Positions 1 to 4,996 of a DNA stretch of 5,159 nucleotides are shown one piece after another; position 1 is the stretch's first letter, and each line of letters begins with the position of its first letter. Where the stretch lies: the NCBI GenBank assembly GCA_031289895.1, contig JAITOP010000147.1, positions 1 to 5,159 on the forward strand, written 5' to 3'. The position numbers were made by a program, and so were the translations under genes. The DNA comes from Prevotellaceae bacterium (lineage in GTDB: Bacteria; Bacteroidota; Bacteroidia; Bacteroidales; UBA932). The notes beneath the pieces are model-generated. The model saw nothing but the letters and a program-made list of their open reading frames with translations. It had not been told where the DNA came from and made no database searches.

Positions 1-839
1 TACAAAAAGCCTGATGCGTATAAATCGCCTGCACCCGTTGCGTCTATTGCTTTTGCTGAAATAGGTTGTATTTCATAAAACTCATTTCCCTGTTTCACAT
101 ACGAACCTTCTGCGCCTATTTTCACAACAGCAATTTTGCAAATTTCGGCAAGCATGTCCAGTGCCTCGCGAGGTTCTCTGCCTGTAAAAGTTTTGGCTTC
201 TTCTTCGTTTGCAAATATAATATCAACATATTTATGCAACATTTTATTCATAAAATCTTTGTTTTCGGCAACAATATTGAAACTCGACATATCAAGCGAA
301 ATCGTCATTCTGTGCTGAGTTGCAAGTTCAAACGAGCGTTGCATTAGCGCATGATTTTGCACCAAATATCCTTCGATATGAAAATAATTGTAACCTTTAA
401 ACTGTTCGTGGCAAAGGTCGTCCTCATTCAGGTCGATAGCTGCACCGAGATACGTACACATTGTGCGTTCGCCATCGGGAGTTATCAGCACTTTGCAATT
501 TCCGGTGGTGTTGTCAACAGAAATTAATTTAGGATTAACGCCGTTTTTTTTAATATCGTCAATAAAAAATTTGCCAAGCTCGTCCTTTCCTGTTTTTCCA
601 ATAAAAGCAGTTTCGATGCCGAGTTTGCTAAGACCGTTGATAGTATTTGCCGCCGAACCTCCCGCAACAATATCGTATTTGCTTTGATGCTTTATATCAT
701 CAAAAATTTTGTTGGTTGTTTTTTCGTCCACATGAGTCATGCTTCCCTTTGGCAGATTATATTTTTTAAGCATTGCATCGTCTTCAAATATCGCCAAAAT
801 ATCGACAAGAGCGTTTCCCATTCCAAGAATTTTATTCAT
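1..839 (-). CDS. PfkB-family carbohydrate/nucleoside kinase, adenosine-kinase-like (3' end outside window)
   Basis: The minus-strand frame from the ATG at 839-837 stays open to the window edge, giving 279 codons; the rest of a roughly 330-residue family protein lies beyond position 1. The N-terminus has the G-N-A-L-V-D-I pattern (residues 8-14) with the substrate-binding Asp at 13. The first PfkB signature, GGSAANTINGLSKLG, is at 60-74. The second, DATGAGD, is at 266-272 and carries the anion-hole glycines and the catalytic base Asp272. The tract TPDGERTMCTYLGAA (120-134) and the segment FHIEGYLV (153-160) match the Bacteroidota proteins usually annotated as adenosine kinase. In that family the enzyme moves the ATP gamma-phosphate to the ribose 5'-OH of a nucleoside in the cytosol (purine salvage). 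Substrate specificity cannot be proven here, and another sugar kinase of the ribokinase superfamily is possible. The gene is transcribed away from the tRNA. No Shine-Dalgarno is seen; the leader is A-rich, as usual in this phylum. Confidence 0.93.
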   Translation of the reverse strand, partial: MNKILGMGNALVDILAIFEDDAMLKKYNLPKGSMTHVDEKTTNKIFDDIKHQSKYDIVAGGSAANTINGLSKLGIETAFIGKTGKDELGKFFIDDIKKNGVNPKLISVDNTTGNCKVLITPDGERTMCTYLGAAIDLNEDDLCHEQFKGYNYFHIEGYLVQNHALMQRSFELATQHRMTISLDMSSFNIVAENKDFMNKMLHKYVDIIFANEEEAKTFTGREPREALDMLAEICKIAVVKIGAEGSYVKQGNEFYEIQPISAKAIDATGAGDLYASGFL

Positions 840-869
840 TTTTTTAGTTTTTGTTATGAAAATAATCGC

Positions 870-877
870 CAAAAATA
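870..877 (-). promoter_or_regulatory. Candidate promoter -7 element for the PfkB-family kinase
   Basis: On the minus strand this reads TATTTTTG, a match to the Bacteroidota -7 consensus TAnnTTTG. It lies about 30 nt upstream of the kinase ATG, so transcription would begin near 863 and give a short A-rich leader. No convincing -33 TTG is seen 19-21 nt further upstream. In such AT-rich DNA the site could also occur by chance. Confidence 0.45.
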
Positions 878-977
878 GTAAATAATCTAAGATAATTTAT
901 TGTTAAAAAAAACCGTATATTTTAAATATTTAATTATAAATATATTAGAAAAAATATTTTTTGAAATAAATATTTTT

Positions 978-1008
978 TTTGTGGATTTAAATAATTTATA
1001 TACTTTTG
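978..1008 (+). promoter_or_regulatory. Bacteroidota-type promoter for tRNA-Asn
   Basis: The -33 element TTTG (978-981) is separated by exactly 19 nt from TACTTTTG (1001-1008), which fits the primary-sigma consensus TTTG-N19-TAnnTTTG of Bacteroidota. The predicted start is near 1014-1016, leaving about 27 nt of 5' leader to be trimmed before the mature tRNA. This is the best promoter match in the window. Confidence 0.8.
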
Positions 1009-1041
1009 CACTCCGAATTTACGAAAAACGGATAAAAAAAT

Positions 1042-1115
1042 TCCTCCTTAGCTCAGTTGGTTAGAGCACATGACTGTTAATCATGGGGTCCAAGGTTCAA
1101 GTCCTTGAGGGGGAG
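1042..1115 (+). tRNA. tRNA-Asn (anticodon GTT)
   Basis: A complete cloverleaf can be drawn. The acceptor 5' strand TCCTCCT (1042-1048) pairs with AGGGGGA (1108-1114), with one U-G pair. The D stem is GCTC/GAGC (1051-1054 with 1064-1067), with AGTTGGTTA in the loop. The anticodon stem is CATGA/TCATG (1069-1073 with 1081-1085), and its loop CTGTTAA places the anticodon GTT at 1076-1078. The T stem is CAAGG/CCTTG (1091-1095 with 1103-1107), with loop TTCAAGT. The discriminator is G1115, as expected for Asn. The next bases are CAA, so the 3' CCA is not encoded and must be added by the CCA-adding enzyme. The tRNA decodes AAC/AAU. It stands alone, with its own promoter and terminator. Confidence 0.97.
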
Positions 1116-1118
1116 CAA

Positions 1119-1152
1119 AAAAAACAGTTGCATAAAAATGTGGCTGTTTTTT
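1119..1152 (+). terminator. Rho-independent terminator of tRNA-Asn
   Basis: A 15-bp stem can be formed from 1119-1133 and 1138-1152 around an AAAA loop (1134-1137). The inner part pairs CAGTTGCAT with ATGTGGCTG, using three G-U wobbles. The outer part is six A-T pairs ending in TTTTTT (1147-1152). It begins 3 nt after the tRNA. The A-tract on the other arm means the same hairpin could also work on the minus strand. Confidence 0.8.
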
Positions 1153-1157
1153 AATTA

Positions 1158-1185
1158 GTCGTAAGTCATAAGTCATAAGTCGTAA
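1158..1185 (+). repeat. Heptamer tandem array, GTC(G/A)TAA x4
   Basis: Four contiguous 7-bp units read GTCGTAA, GTCATAA, GTCATAA, GTCGTAA. The array starts 5 nt after the tRNA terminator and has no coding potential. Intergenic heptamer repeats of this style are known in several bacterial groups (the cyanobacterial STRR sequences are an example); their function is unknown. Confidence 0.9.
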
Positions 1186-1211
1186 GAGAGATATGTACGC
1201 AAATAAAATCA

Positions 1212-1241
1212 ATTACGAATTACGAAAATTACGAATTACGA
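1212..1241 (+). repeat. Heptamer array, ATTACGA 2 + 2 copies
   Basis: ATTACGA occurs at 1212-1218, 1219-1225, 1228-1234 and 1235-1241, as two exact tandem pairs separated by AA. On the opposite strand the unit reads TCGTAAT, which shares TCGTAA with the GTCGTAA units at 1158-1185. The two arrays therefore form an imperfect inverted pair that could fold as a weak hairpin. Confidence 0.88.
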
Positions 1242-1250
1242 TTTGTCGAT

Positions 1251-1314
1251 GAAAAAATCTTGATAAACTTTAAAAACTTTATGAACTTTACAAACTTTAT
1301 AAACTTTCTAACTT
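1251..1314 (-). repeat. 9-bp tandem array, minus-strand AAAGTTTAT family (array 1)
   Basis: On the plus strand five contiguous 9-mers occupy 1263-1307: ATAAACTTT, AAAAACTTT, ATGAACTTT, ACAAACTTT and ATAAACTTT. Read on the minus strand they are AAAGTT(T/C)nT units, the same family as the arrays at 3421-3503 and 3791-3896 but inverted. The minus-strand leader is AAGTTAGAAAGTTTATAAAG and the tail is CAAGATTTTTT (1251-1261). Both resemble the edges of the other two arrays. Confidence 0.85.
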
Positions 1315-1315
1315 C

Positions 1316-1392
1316 CGACCAACGACTAAATACCAACGACCAACGACCAAATACTAAATACAGAATACTGAATACTGAATACCGAATACCAA
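1316..1392 (+). repeat. Heptamer tandem array, eleven (C/A)(G/T)AC(C/T)AA-like units
   Basis: Eleven contiguous 7-mers keep strict register: CGACCAA, CGACTAA, ATACCAA, CGACCAA, CGACCAA, ATACTAA, ATACAGA, ATACTGA, ATACTGA, ATACCGA, ATACCAA. Units drift from CGACCAA types on the left to ATACTGA types on the right, so neighbouring units are most alike, as expected from local duplication. The array ends about 45 bp upstream of the yidC -7 element. Confidence 0.88.
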
Positions 1393-1438
1393 TAAACACC
1401 TTTTTTAATATTTATTCAGATTTATTATTTTAAAATAC

Positions 1439-1446
1439 TATCTTTG
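1439..1446 (+). promoter_or_regulatory. Candidate -7 element of the yidC promoter
   Basis: TATCTTTG fits TAnnTTTG. The start site would be near 1452, giving a 5' UTR of about 70 nt before the yidC ATG. No TTG lies at the expected -33 distance; the nearest substitute is TTC at 1415-1417, 21 nt upstream. The placement between the repeat block and yidC supports a real promoter. Confidence 0.6.
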
Positions 1447-1451
1447 CAGCC

Positions 1452-1464
1452 ACGTTAACAACGT
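1452..1464 (+). other. Small inverted repeat at the predicted 5' end of the yidC transcript
   Basis: ACGTT and AACGT form a 5-bp stem around AAC, starting almost exactly at the predicted transcription start. It could be a 5'-end hairpin protecting the mRNA or a short operator. It is short enough to be chance. Confidence 0.3.
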
Positions 1465-1523
1465 ATGTATAAAAAAGAATATATAAAATAACAAAATAAA
1501 TAATATTTCTATAACAATTTACT

Positions 1524-3407
1524 ATGGACAAAAATACAATTACAGGATTGGTGCTGATTGTAGCAATAATGATTGGTTTCGGAATTTTTAACTCGAAACA
1601 GGCGGAAAAATATAATCGCGAAAAGCAAACGCAGGATTCTATTTCACAGGTTCATGAAATACAGCGCAGGCAAGAGTTGCAGCTTACCGACAGTGTGAAT
1701 AATTTAACAGGCGATACTACTTTACAGTCGTCCGCTACGGCAAGGGTAGATTCATCTTTGCAGGCGGTAGTGCAGAAACAGGAAGAATTTTATACAATAG
1801 AAAATAATTTGCTGAAAATTACATTAACAAATATCGGCGGGCGTATATATTCGGCAGAAGTGAAAGACTACGCCACATACACTCAAAAACCGCTGATATT
1901 GTTTAATGGCGAAAAAAACGATTTTTCGTTCGATTTTACAGCAAATCCTGTTGTGCCGGTATCAACGTCAAAAATGGCTTTCGAGCCTGTTGCCAAAACT
2001 CAGGTTGTAATGGGCGAAAACGATACTCTTATTCAGTTGGCGCTGCGTCTGGCTTTGGGCAATGGATATATCGAATATATTTATAAAATGCGCCCCGATT
2101 CATATCTTGTTGATTTGGATGTTAATTTTGTTGGGTTGGGCGATTATATCAATCGTCAGGAAACAAGCTTGGGATTGACATGGACTATGGATTCGCCACA
2201 ACAGGAAAAAGGTTTCAGCAACGAAAACAGTTATACCGACCTTGCATACAAATTTCCCGACGAAACATCAATTGAAAAACTTTCGGGACGAAGTAGTGAA
2301 AAATCGGAAGAACTGCGCAGTCTGAAAATAAATTGGATTGCCTACAAACAACAATTTTTTTCGACAATTCTTATCAATAAAAATAATTTTGAAGGCGCAA
2401 AACTGAATTTCACAACATATAACGAACGAAATATCGACAGTTTGATAAAGCATTTTGAAACATATACAACCGTTCCGTACGTTTCGTCGAAAGAAACTCA
2501 AAATTATGCACTTAGTTTTTATCTGGGAACAAATCATTACAACACATTAAAATCGTACGACAAAAGTTTTGAAAAACTTGTTCCCATAAGCTGGATTGGA
2601 ATTGACGGTTTGATTAACAAATATATAATTATTCCGATATTCAACTTTTTTGAAAAATTTATTTCCAATTACGGAATAATAATACTGATACTCACTCTTT
2701 TAATAAAACTTGTGATATTTCCGTTTACAAAAAAATCGTATGTATCGATGGCGAAAATGCGTTTGCTGAAACCTGAGATAGATAAAATAACGGCAAAATA
2801 TCCAAAAAAAGAAGATGCAATGAAAAAACAGCAGGAAACGATGGCTGTTTACAAGAAAAACGGAGCAAGTATGTTTGGCGGCTGTTTGCCAATGCTGTTT
2901 CAGTTTCCTATTCTTATTGCGATGTTTAGATTTTTCCCGACTTCGTTTGAGTTGCGCCAAAAAGGATTTCTGTGGGCTGACGACCTTTCGGGTTACGATT
3001 CGGTGCTGGATTTGCCGTTTAATATTCCGTTCTACGGAAATCATGTCAGCCTTTTTGCACTGCTTATGGCGATATCAATGTTTTTCTATACAAAAATAAC
3101 GATGGCAAGTCAATCGTCAAGCCAAAATTCTATGCCGGGGATGAAATTTATGTCGCTGTATTTTATGCCCGTAATGATGTTGTGTTTTTGCAATAATTTT
3201 TCAAGCGGATTAAGTTATTATTATTTTCTTTCAAATTTAATAACAATAGGACAGATGTGGTTTATGCGCAAATTTGTTGTGAAAGACGAAGATTTATTGA
3301 AAAAAATGCAGGCACACGCAAAACAACCAATAAAAAAATCGAAATTTCAAACGAAACTCGAAGAAATGCAACGACAGCAACAGTTACAGCAGAAAAAGCG
3401 AAAGTAG
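1524..3407 (+). CDS. yidC: Membrane protein insertase YidC (YidC/Oxa1/Alb3 family)
   Basis: The 627-residue product inserts and folds inner-membrane proteins, alone or with SecYEG. An N-terminal transmembrane helix (about 5-22) is followed by a polar Gln/Ser-rich linker (about 24-85) and the large periplasmic P1 beta-domain (about 88-355), the Gram-negative architecture. The conserved insertase core follows: an interfacial helix (about 362-378), TM2 (380-400), the charged cytoplasmic hairpin with SMAKMRLLKPEI (408-419), TM3 with GGCLPMLFQFPI (452-463), then ELRQKGFLWADDLS (476-489), and TM4-TM6 (about 505-583) with FSSGLSYYYFLSN (559-571). The C-tail (584-627) is strongly basic and Gln-rich, as expected for ribosome contact. 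The groove residue that is Arg366 in E. coli aligns with Lys395 (TLLIKLVIFP), a replacement I recall as usual in Bacteroidota. The ATG at 1524 begins directly before TM1, so the start is secure; no Shine-Dalgarno is present. No terminator is seen, and a repeat array begins at the stop codon. Confidence 0.97.
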   Translation: MDKNTITGLVLIVAIMIGFGIFNSKQAEKYNREKQTQDSISQVHEIQRRQELQLTDSVNNLTGDTTLQSSATARVDSSLQAVVQKQEEFYTIENNLLKITLTNIGGRIYSAEVKDYATYTQKPLILFNGEKNDFSFDFTANPVVPVSTSKMAFEPVAKTQVVMGENDTLIQLALRLALGNGYIEYIYKMRPDSYLVDLDVNFVGLGDYINRQETSLGLTWTMDSPQQEKGFSNENSYTDLAYKFPDETSIEKLSGRSSEKSEELRSLKINWIAYKQQFFSTILINKNNFEGAKLNFTTYNERNIDSLIKHFETYTTVPYVSSKETQNYALSFYLGTNHYNTLKSYDKSFEKLVPISWIGIDGLINKYIIIPIFNFFEKFISNYGIIILILTLLIKLVIFPFTKKSYVSMAKMRLLKPEIDKITAKYPKKEDAMKKQQETMAVYKKNGASMFGGCLPMLFQFPILIAMFRFFPTSFELRQKGFLWADDLSGYDSVLDLPFNIPFYGNHVSLFALLMAISMFFYTKITMASQSSSQNSMPGMKFMSLYFMPVMMLCFCNNFSSGLSYYYFLSNLITIGQMWFMRKFVVKDEDLLKKMQAHAKQPIKKSKFQTKLEEMQRQQQLQQKKRK

Positions 3408-3510
3408 AAAAAAGTAGAAAGTTTTTAAAGTTATAAAGTCTAAAGTTATAAAGTTATAAAGTTTTTAAAGTTATAAAGATTTTAAAGTTATAAAGTTTTT
3501 AAAGATTTAG
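3401..3510 (+). repeat. 8/9-bp tandem array downstream of yidC (array 2)
   Basis: AAAGTAGAAA is duplicated exactly in tandem (3401-3410 and 3411-3420); the first copy contains the yidC TAG stop. Ten units follow at 3421-3503: GTTTTTAAA or GATTTTAAA (9 bp), GTTATAAA (8 bp) and one GTCTAAA (7 bp), in a roughly alternating order. The array ends with AAAGATTTAG. The units share the AAAGTT core with arrays 1 and 3, and the 3411-3432 leader matches 3781-3802 at 21 of 22 bases. It occupies the place where a yidC terminator would be expected, but no GC-rich hairpin is present. Confidence 0.88.
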
Positions 3511-3543
3511 AGACAGAAAATCACAAAAAATTAAAAAGTTTCA

Positions 3544-3551
3544 TATCTTTG
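3544..3551 (+). promoter_or_regulatory. Candidate -7 element upstream of the 71-codon ORF
   Basis: TATCTTTG is identical to the yidC -7 element and sits 31 nt before the ATG at 3583, predicting a short leader of about 25 nt. No -33 TTG is found at 19-21 nt. Together with the repeat array upstream it suggests a new transcription unit starting here, possibly continuing through the nucleotidyltransferase gene and yggS. Confidence 0.55.
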
Positions 3552-3582
3552 TACAGATAATAAAATTGTAAATTATACGAAT

Positions 3583-3798
3583 ATGTACAGAAAAATATTC
3601 ATTCCGAGCGAGCAAAACAACAGTATTCCCGTTACTATTCCACGCGAATGGTATGGGCAAGCGGTTGAAATTATTATATTTCCTGTTTCCGTTTCAAATA
3701 ACCTGCAACACGAAACAAGCGATGATGACTTTTACAAACTCTGCGGAGCGTGGGAATCAAACCAAAGTGCAGAAGAAGAGAAAGTGGAAAGTTTTTAA
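3583..3798 (+). CDS. Small antitoxin-like protein, probably shortened at its C-terminus
   Basis: The 71-residue product begins MYRKIFIPSEQNNSIPVTIP and continues REWYGQAVEIIIFPV (21-35), a small beta-rich N-terminal module that I recall from many short Bacteroidota proteins. A linker leads to SDDDFYKLCGAWESNQSAEE (46-65), which resembles the toxin-binding tail of antitoxins partnered with PIN-type toxins in this phylum. In such proteins an Ile/Arg-rich tail ending near RTFNR usually follows; here the frame ends with EKVESF. Codons from 3781 onward (K-V-E-S-F-stop) are made of repeat-array leader sequence, so the array appears to have replaced the original 3' end. No PIN or other toxin gene follows. 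A -7 element 31 nt upstream supports expression. The ORF is probably a relic or reduced antitoxin; the antitoxin assignment is from memory of the family and is moderate at best. Confidence 0.6.
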   Translation: MYRKIFIPSEQNNSIPVTIPREWYGQAVEIIIFPVSVSNNLQHETSDDDFYKLCGAWESNQSAEEEKVESF

Positions 3799-3905
3799 AG
3801 TTCTTAAAGTTCTTAAAGTTCTTAAAGTTCTTAAAGTTCTTAAAGTTCTTAAAGTTCTTAAAGTTCTTAAAAATTTTAAAGTTATAAAGTTATAAAGATT
3901 TTTTG
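3781..3905 (+). repeat. 9-bp tandem array with eight perfect GTTCTTAAA copies (array 3)
   Basis: The leader AAAGTGGAAAGTTTTTAAAG (3781-3800) runs into eight identical GTTCTTAAA units (3800-3871). Then come one degenerate unit (3872-3880), two GTTATAAA units (3881-3896) and the tail GATTTTTTG (3897-3905). The array overlaps the last five sense codons and the stop of the preceding ORF and ends 2 nt before the ATG at 3908. The perfect identity of eight units indicates recent expansion or strong homogenisation. Because 9 is a multiple of three, copy-number change would keep any reading frame but would shift the spacing between the two genes. Confidence 0.93.
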
Positions 3906-3907
3906 TT

Positions 3908-4219
3908 ATGGATAAAACAGATGTTATAAAAATAGCACAAGAATATGCCAATGTGGTAAAAACATATTTTGAATACAAAAAGATAATTCTTTTCGGTTCG
4001 TACGCCAAAGGCACTTTCAACAACGACAGCGATATTGACATTGCCATCGTTTTTTCCGACTATAATAATCTAATCGACAGACAAGTTGAATTGATGAAAC
4101 TTACCCGACACATTGATAGTCGAATAGAGCCGCATCCATTTAGAGAAAATGAATTTGACATATCAAATCCTATCGTCTGCGAAATTGTAAAATACGGACA
4201 AGAAATTACGGTTGCCTAA
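3908..4219 (+). CDS. MNT-type minimal nucleotidyltransferase (MntA-like)
   Basis: The 103-residue protein has the Pol-beta-type nucleotidyltransferase fold. Strand IILFG leads into GSYAKGTFNNDSDID (30-44), an exact G-S-X10-D-X-D motif whose Asp42 and Asp44 should bind the metal ion. The third acidic residue is probably Glu74 in SRIEPHPF. Small stand-alone proteins of this type are usually antitoxins of HEPN-MNT modules, in which the MNT protein AMPylates a tyrosine of the HEPN ribonuclease toxin (HepT/MntA). No HEPN partner lies on either side here, so it may be a solo MNT or an orphan. Its ATG is 2 nt after the array tail and has no Shine-Dalgarno; the region just upstream of the start is entirely repeat. 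A 29-nt gap to yggS with no clear promoter suggests co-transcription with that gene. The family call is firm; the biological role is not. Confidence 0.88.
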   Translation: MDKTDVIKIAQEYANVVKTYFEYKKIILFGSYAKGTFNNDSDIDIAIVFSDYNNLIDRQVELMKLTRHIDSRIEPHPFRENEFDISNPIVCEIVKYGQEITVA

Positions 4220-4248
4220 ATAATAGTTTTTCTTGAAATCACAAAAAA

Positions 4249-4908
4249 ATGAATGATTTTATAAAGTCAATTCCTGATAGTGTAAAACTTGTTGCCGTAT
4301 CAAAAACACATACTGTTGAAACCATACAACAAGCCTACAATAAGGGTTTGCGAATTTTCGGCGAAAATAAACCTCAGGAACTTGTAAAAAAATATTACGA
4401 ACTGCCTAAAGATATCGAATGGCATTTTATAGGACATCTGCAAACCAATAAAGTCAAATATATTGCGCCTTTTGTGGAACTTATACATTCGGTTGATTCG
4501 TCGAAATTGCTTGCCGAAATCAATAAAGAAGCCGCAAAAAACAACAGAATAATAAAATGTCTGTTGCAGGTTCACATTGCACAGGAAGAAACAAAATTTG
4601 GCTTTACGCCTGAGGAATTGCAACAATTTTTATCTGAAAACGACTTTTCACAAAACCGTTTTACGCAAATTGCAGGACTTATGGGCATAGCAACTTTTAC
4701 CGACAATACCACTCAAATACGCAACGAATTTCACACTCTACGCAAAATTTTTGATACGCTGAAACAAACAACATTTGCCAACAATTCCGATTTTTGCGAA
4801 TTATCAATGGGCATGAGCAACGATTATAAAATTGCAATAAACGAAGGCAGTACAATAATTCGCATAGGTTCGCTTATTTTTGGAGAGAGAGATTATTCTA
4901 AAAAATAA
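4249..4908 (+). CDS. yggS: YggS/PLPBP-family pyridoxal-phosphate homeostasis protein
   Basis: The 219-residue protein has the single-domain TIM-barrel fold of the alanine-racemase N-terminal family. It binds PLP through Lys19 in LVAVSKTHT and is thought to buffer or deliver the cofactor in the cytosol rather than catalyse a reaction. Family motifs occur in order: FGENKPQE (37-44), WHFIGHLQTNKVKYI (58-72), HSVDS (80-84), KFGF (116-119), GLMGIAT (143-149) and LSMGMSNDYKIAI (185-197), then GSTIIRIGSLIFG (200-212), which forms the phosphate pocket. The length is close to the usual 220-230; the N-terminal helix ahead of the first strand is slightly shorter than in E. coli. The ATG at 4249 follows a run of seven A residues, a typical initiation context in this phylum. 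No upstream in-frame alternative is needed. Confidence 0.96.
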   Translation: MNDFIKSIPDSVKLVAVSKTHTVETIQQAYNKGLRIFGENKPQELVKKYYELPKDIEWHFIGHLQTNKVKYIAPFVELIHSVDSSKLLAEINKEAAKNNRIIKCLLQVHIAQEETKFGFTPEELQQFLSENDFSQNRFTQIAGLMGIATFTDNTTQIRNEFHTLRKIFDTLKQTTFANNSDFCELSMGMSNDYKIAINEGSTIIRIGSLIFGERDYSKK

Positions 4909-4927
4909 CGTTTCATTAATTCCGTCC

Positions 4928-4948
4928 TTTCGGATTTGCAATCCGAAA
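4928..4948 (+). terminator. Perfect 9-bp palindrome after yggS (terminator or REP-like element)
   Basis: TTTCGGATT (4928-4936) pairs fully with AATCCGAAA (4940-4948) around TGC. It starts 20 nt after the yggS stop, where a terminator is expected, but the 3' side continues AATATTTATTATC rather than a clean T-run. The GGATTTGCAATCC core resembles interspersed palindromes common in Bacteroidota intergenic DNA, so a repetitive extragenic palindrome is an equally good reading. Confidence 0.6.
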
Positions 4949-4961
4949 ATATTTATTATCA

Positions 4962-4996
4962 GGATTTAAAATACTTATAATCCGTTCCGTAGGATT
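4962..4996 (+). repeat. Further GGATT/AATCC inverted motifs in the spacer
   Basis: GGATT (4962-4966), AATCC (4979-4983) and GGATT (4992-4996) repeat the core of the palindrome at 4928-4948. AATCC can pair with either GGATT copy but not both, giving two short alternative 5-bp hairpins. CGTTC (4983-4987) can also pair with GAACG (5009-5013). The cluster looks like degenerate copies of one palindromic element. Confidence 0.45.

Noticed and set aside
66..878. Several plus-strand ORFs of 60-93 codons
   Set aside because: They lie opposite the PfkB-family kinase, which has clear motifs throughout the minus-strand frame, and their products are Phe/Ser-rich with no recognisable motif.
1116..1118. 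Encoded 3' CCA for tRNA-Asn
   Set aside because: The bases after discriminator G1115 are CAA, so CCA is not encoded.
2268..3099. Short ORFs on both strands inside yidC
   Set aside because: They are shadows of the well-supported YidC frame.
3653..3895. Plus-strand ORF whose C-terminal third is a KVL tripeptide repeat
   Set aside because: The KVL repeat is only the translation of the 9-bp GTTCTTAAA array, and the upstream part overlaps the better-supported 71-codon ORF in another frame.
3421..3896. CRISPR array
   Set aside because: Units are 7-9 bp, contiguous and without unique spacers, so this is tandem repetition.
3763..3907. Frameshift restoring a longer antitoxin tail
   Set aside because: All three frames past 3780 give only array-derived residues or a stop; no expected antitoxin tail is visible in any of them.
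3757..4047. Minus-strand ORF with LRT tripeptide repeats
   Set aside because: It is the reverse reading of the same array plus the antisense of the nucleotidyltransferase gene; no family resemblance is seen.
4220..4248. Separate promoter for yggS in the gap after the nucleotidyltransferase gene
   Set aside because: No TAnnTTTG match is present in the 29-nt gap; co-transcription is simpler, although a promoter inside the upstream gene is not excluded.
4300..4626. Minus-strand 108-codon ORF inside yggS
   Set aside because: It is antisense to an intact YggS frame and has a composition typical of an out-of-frame reading.
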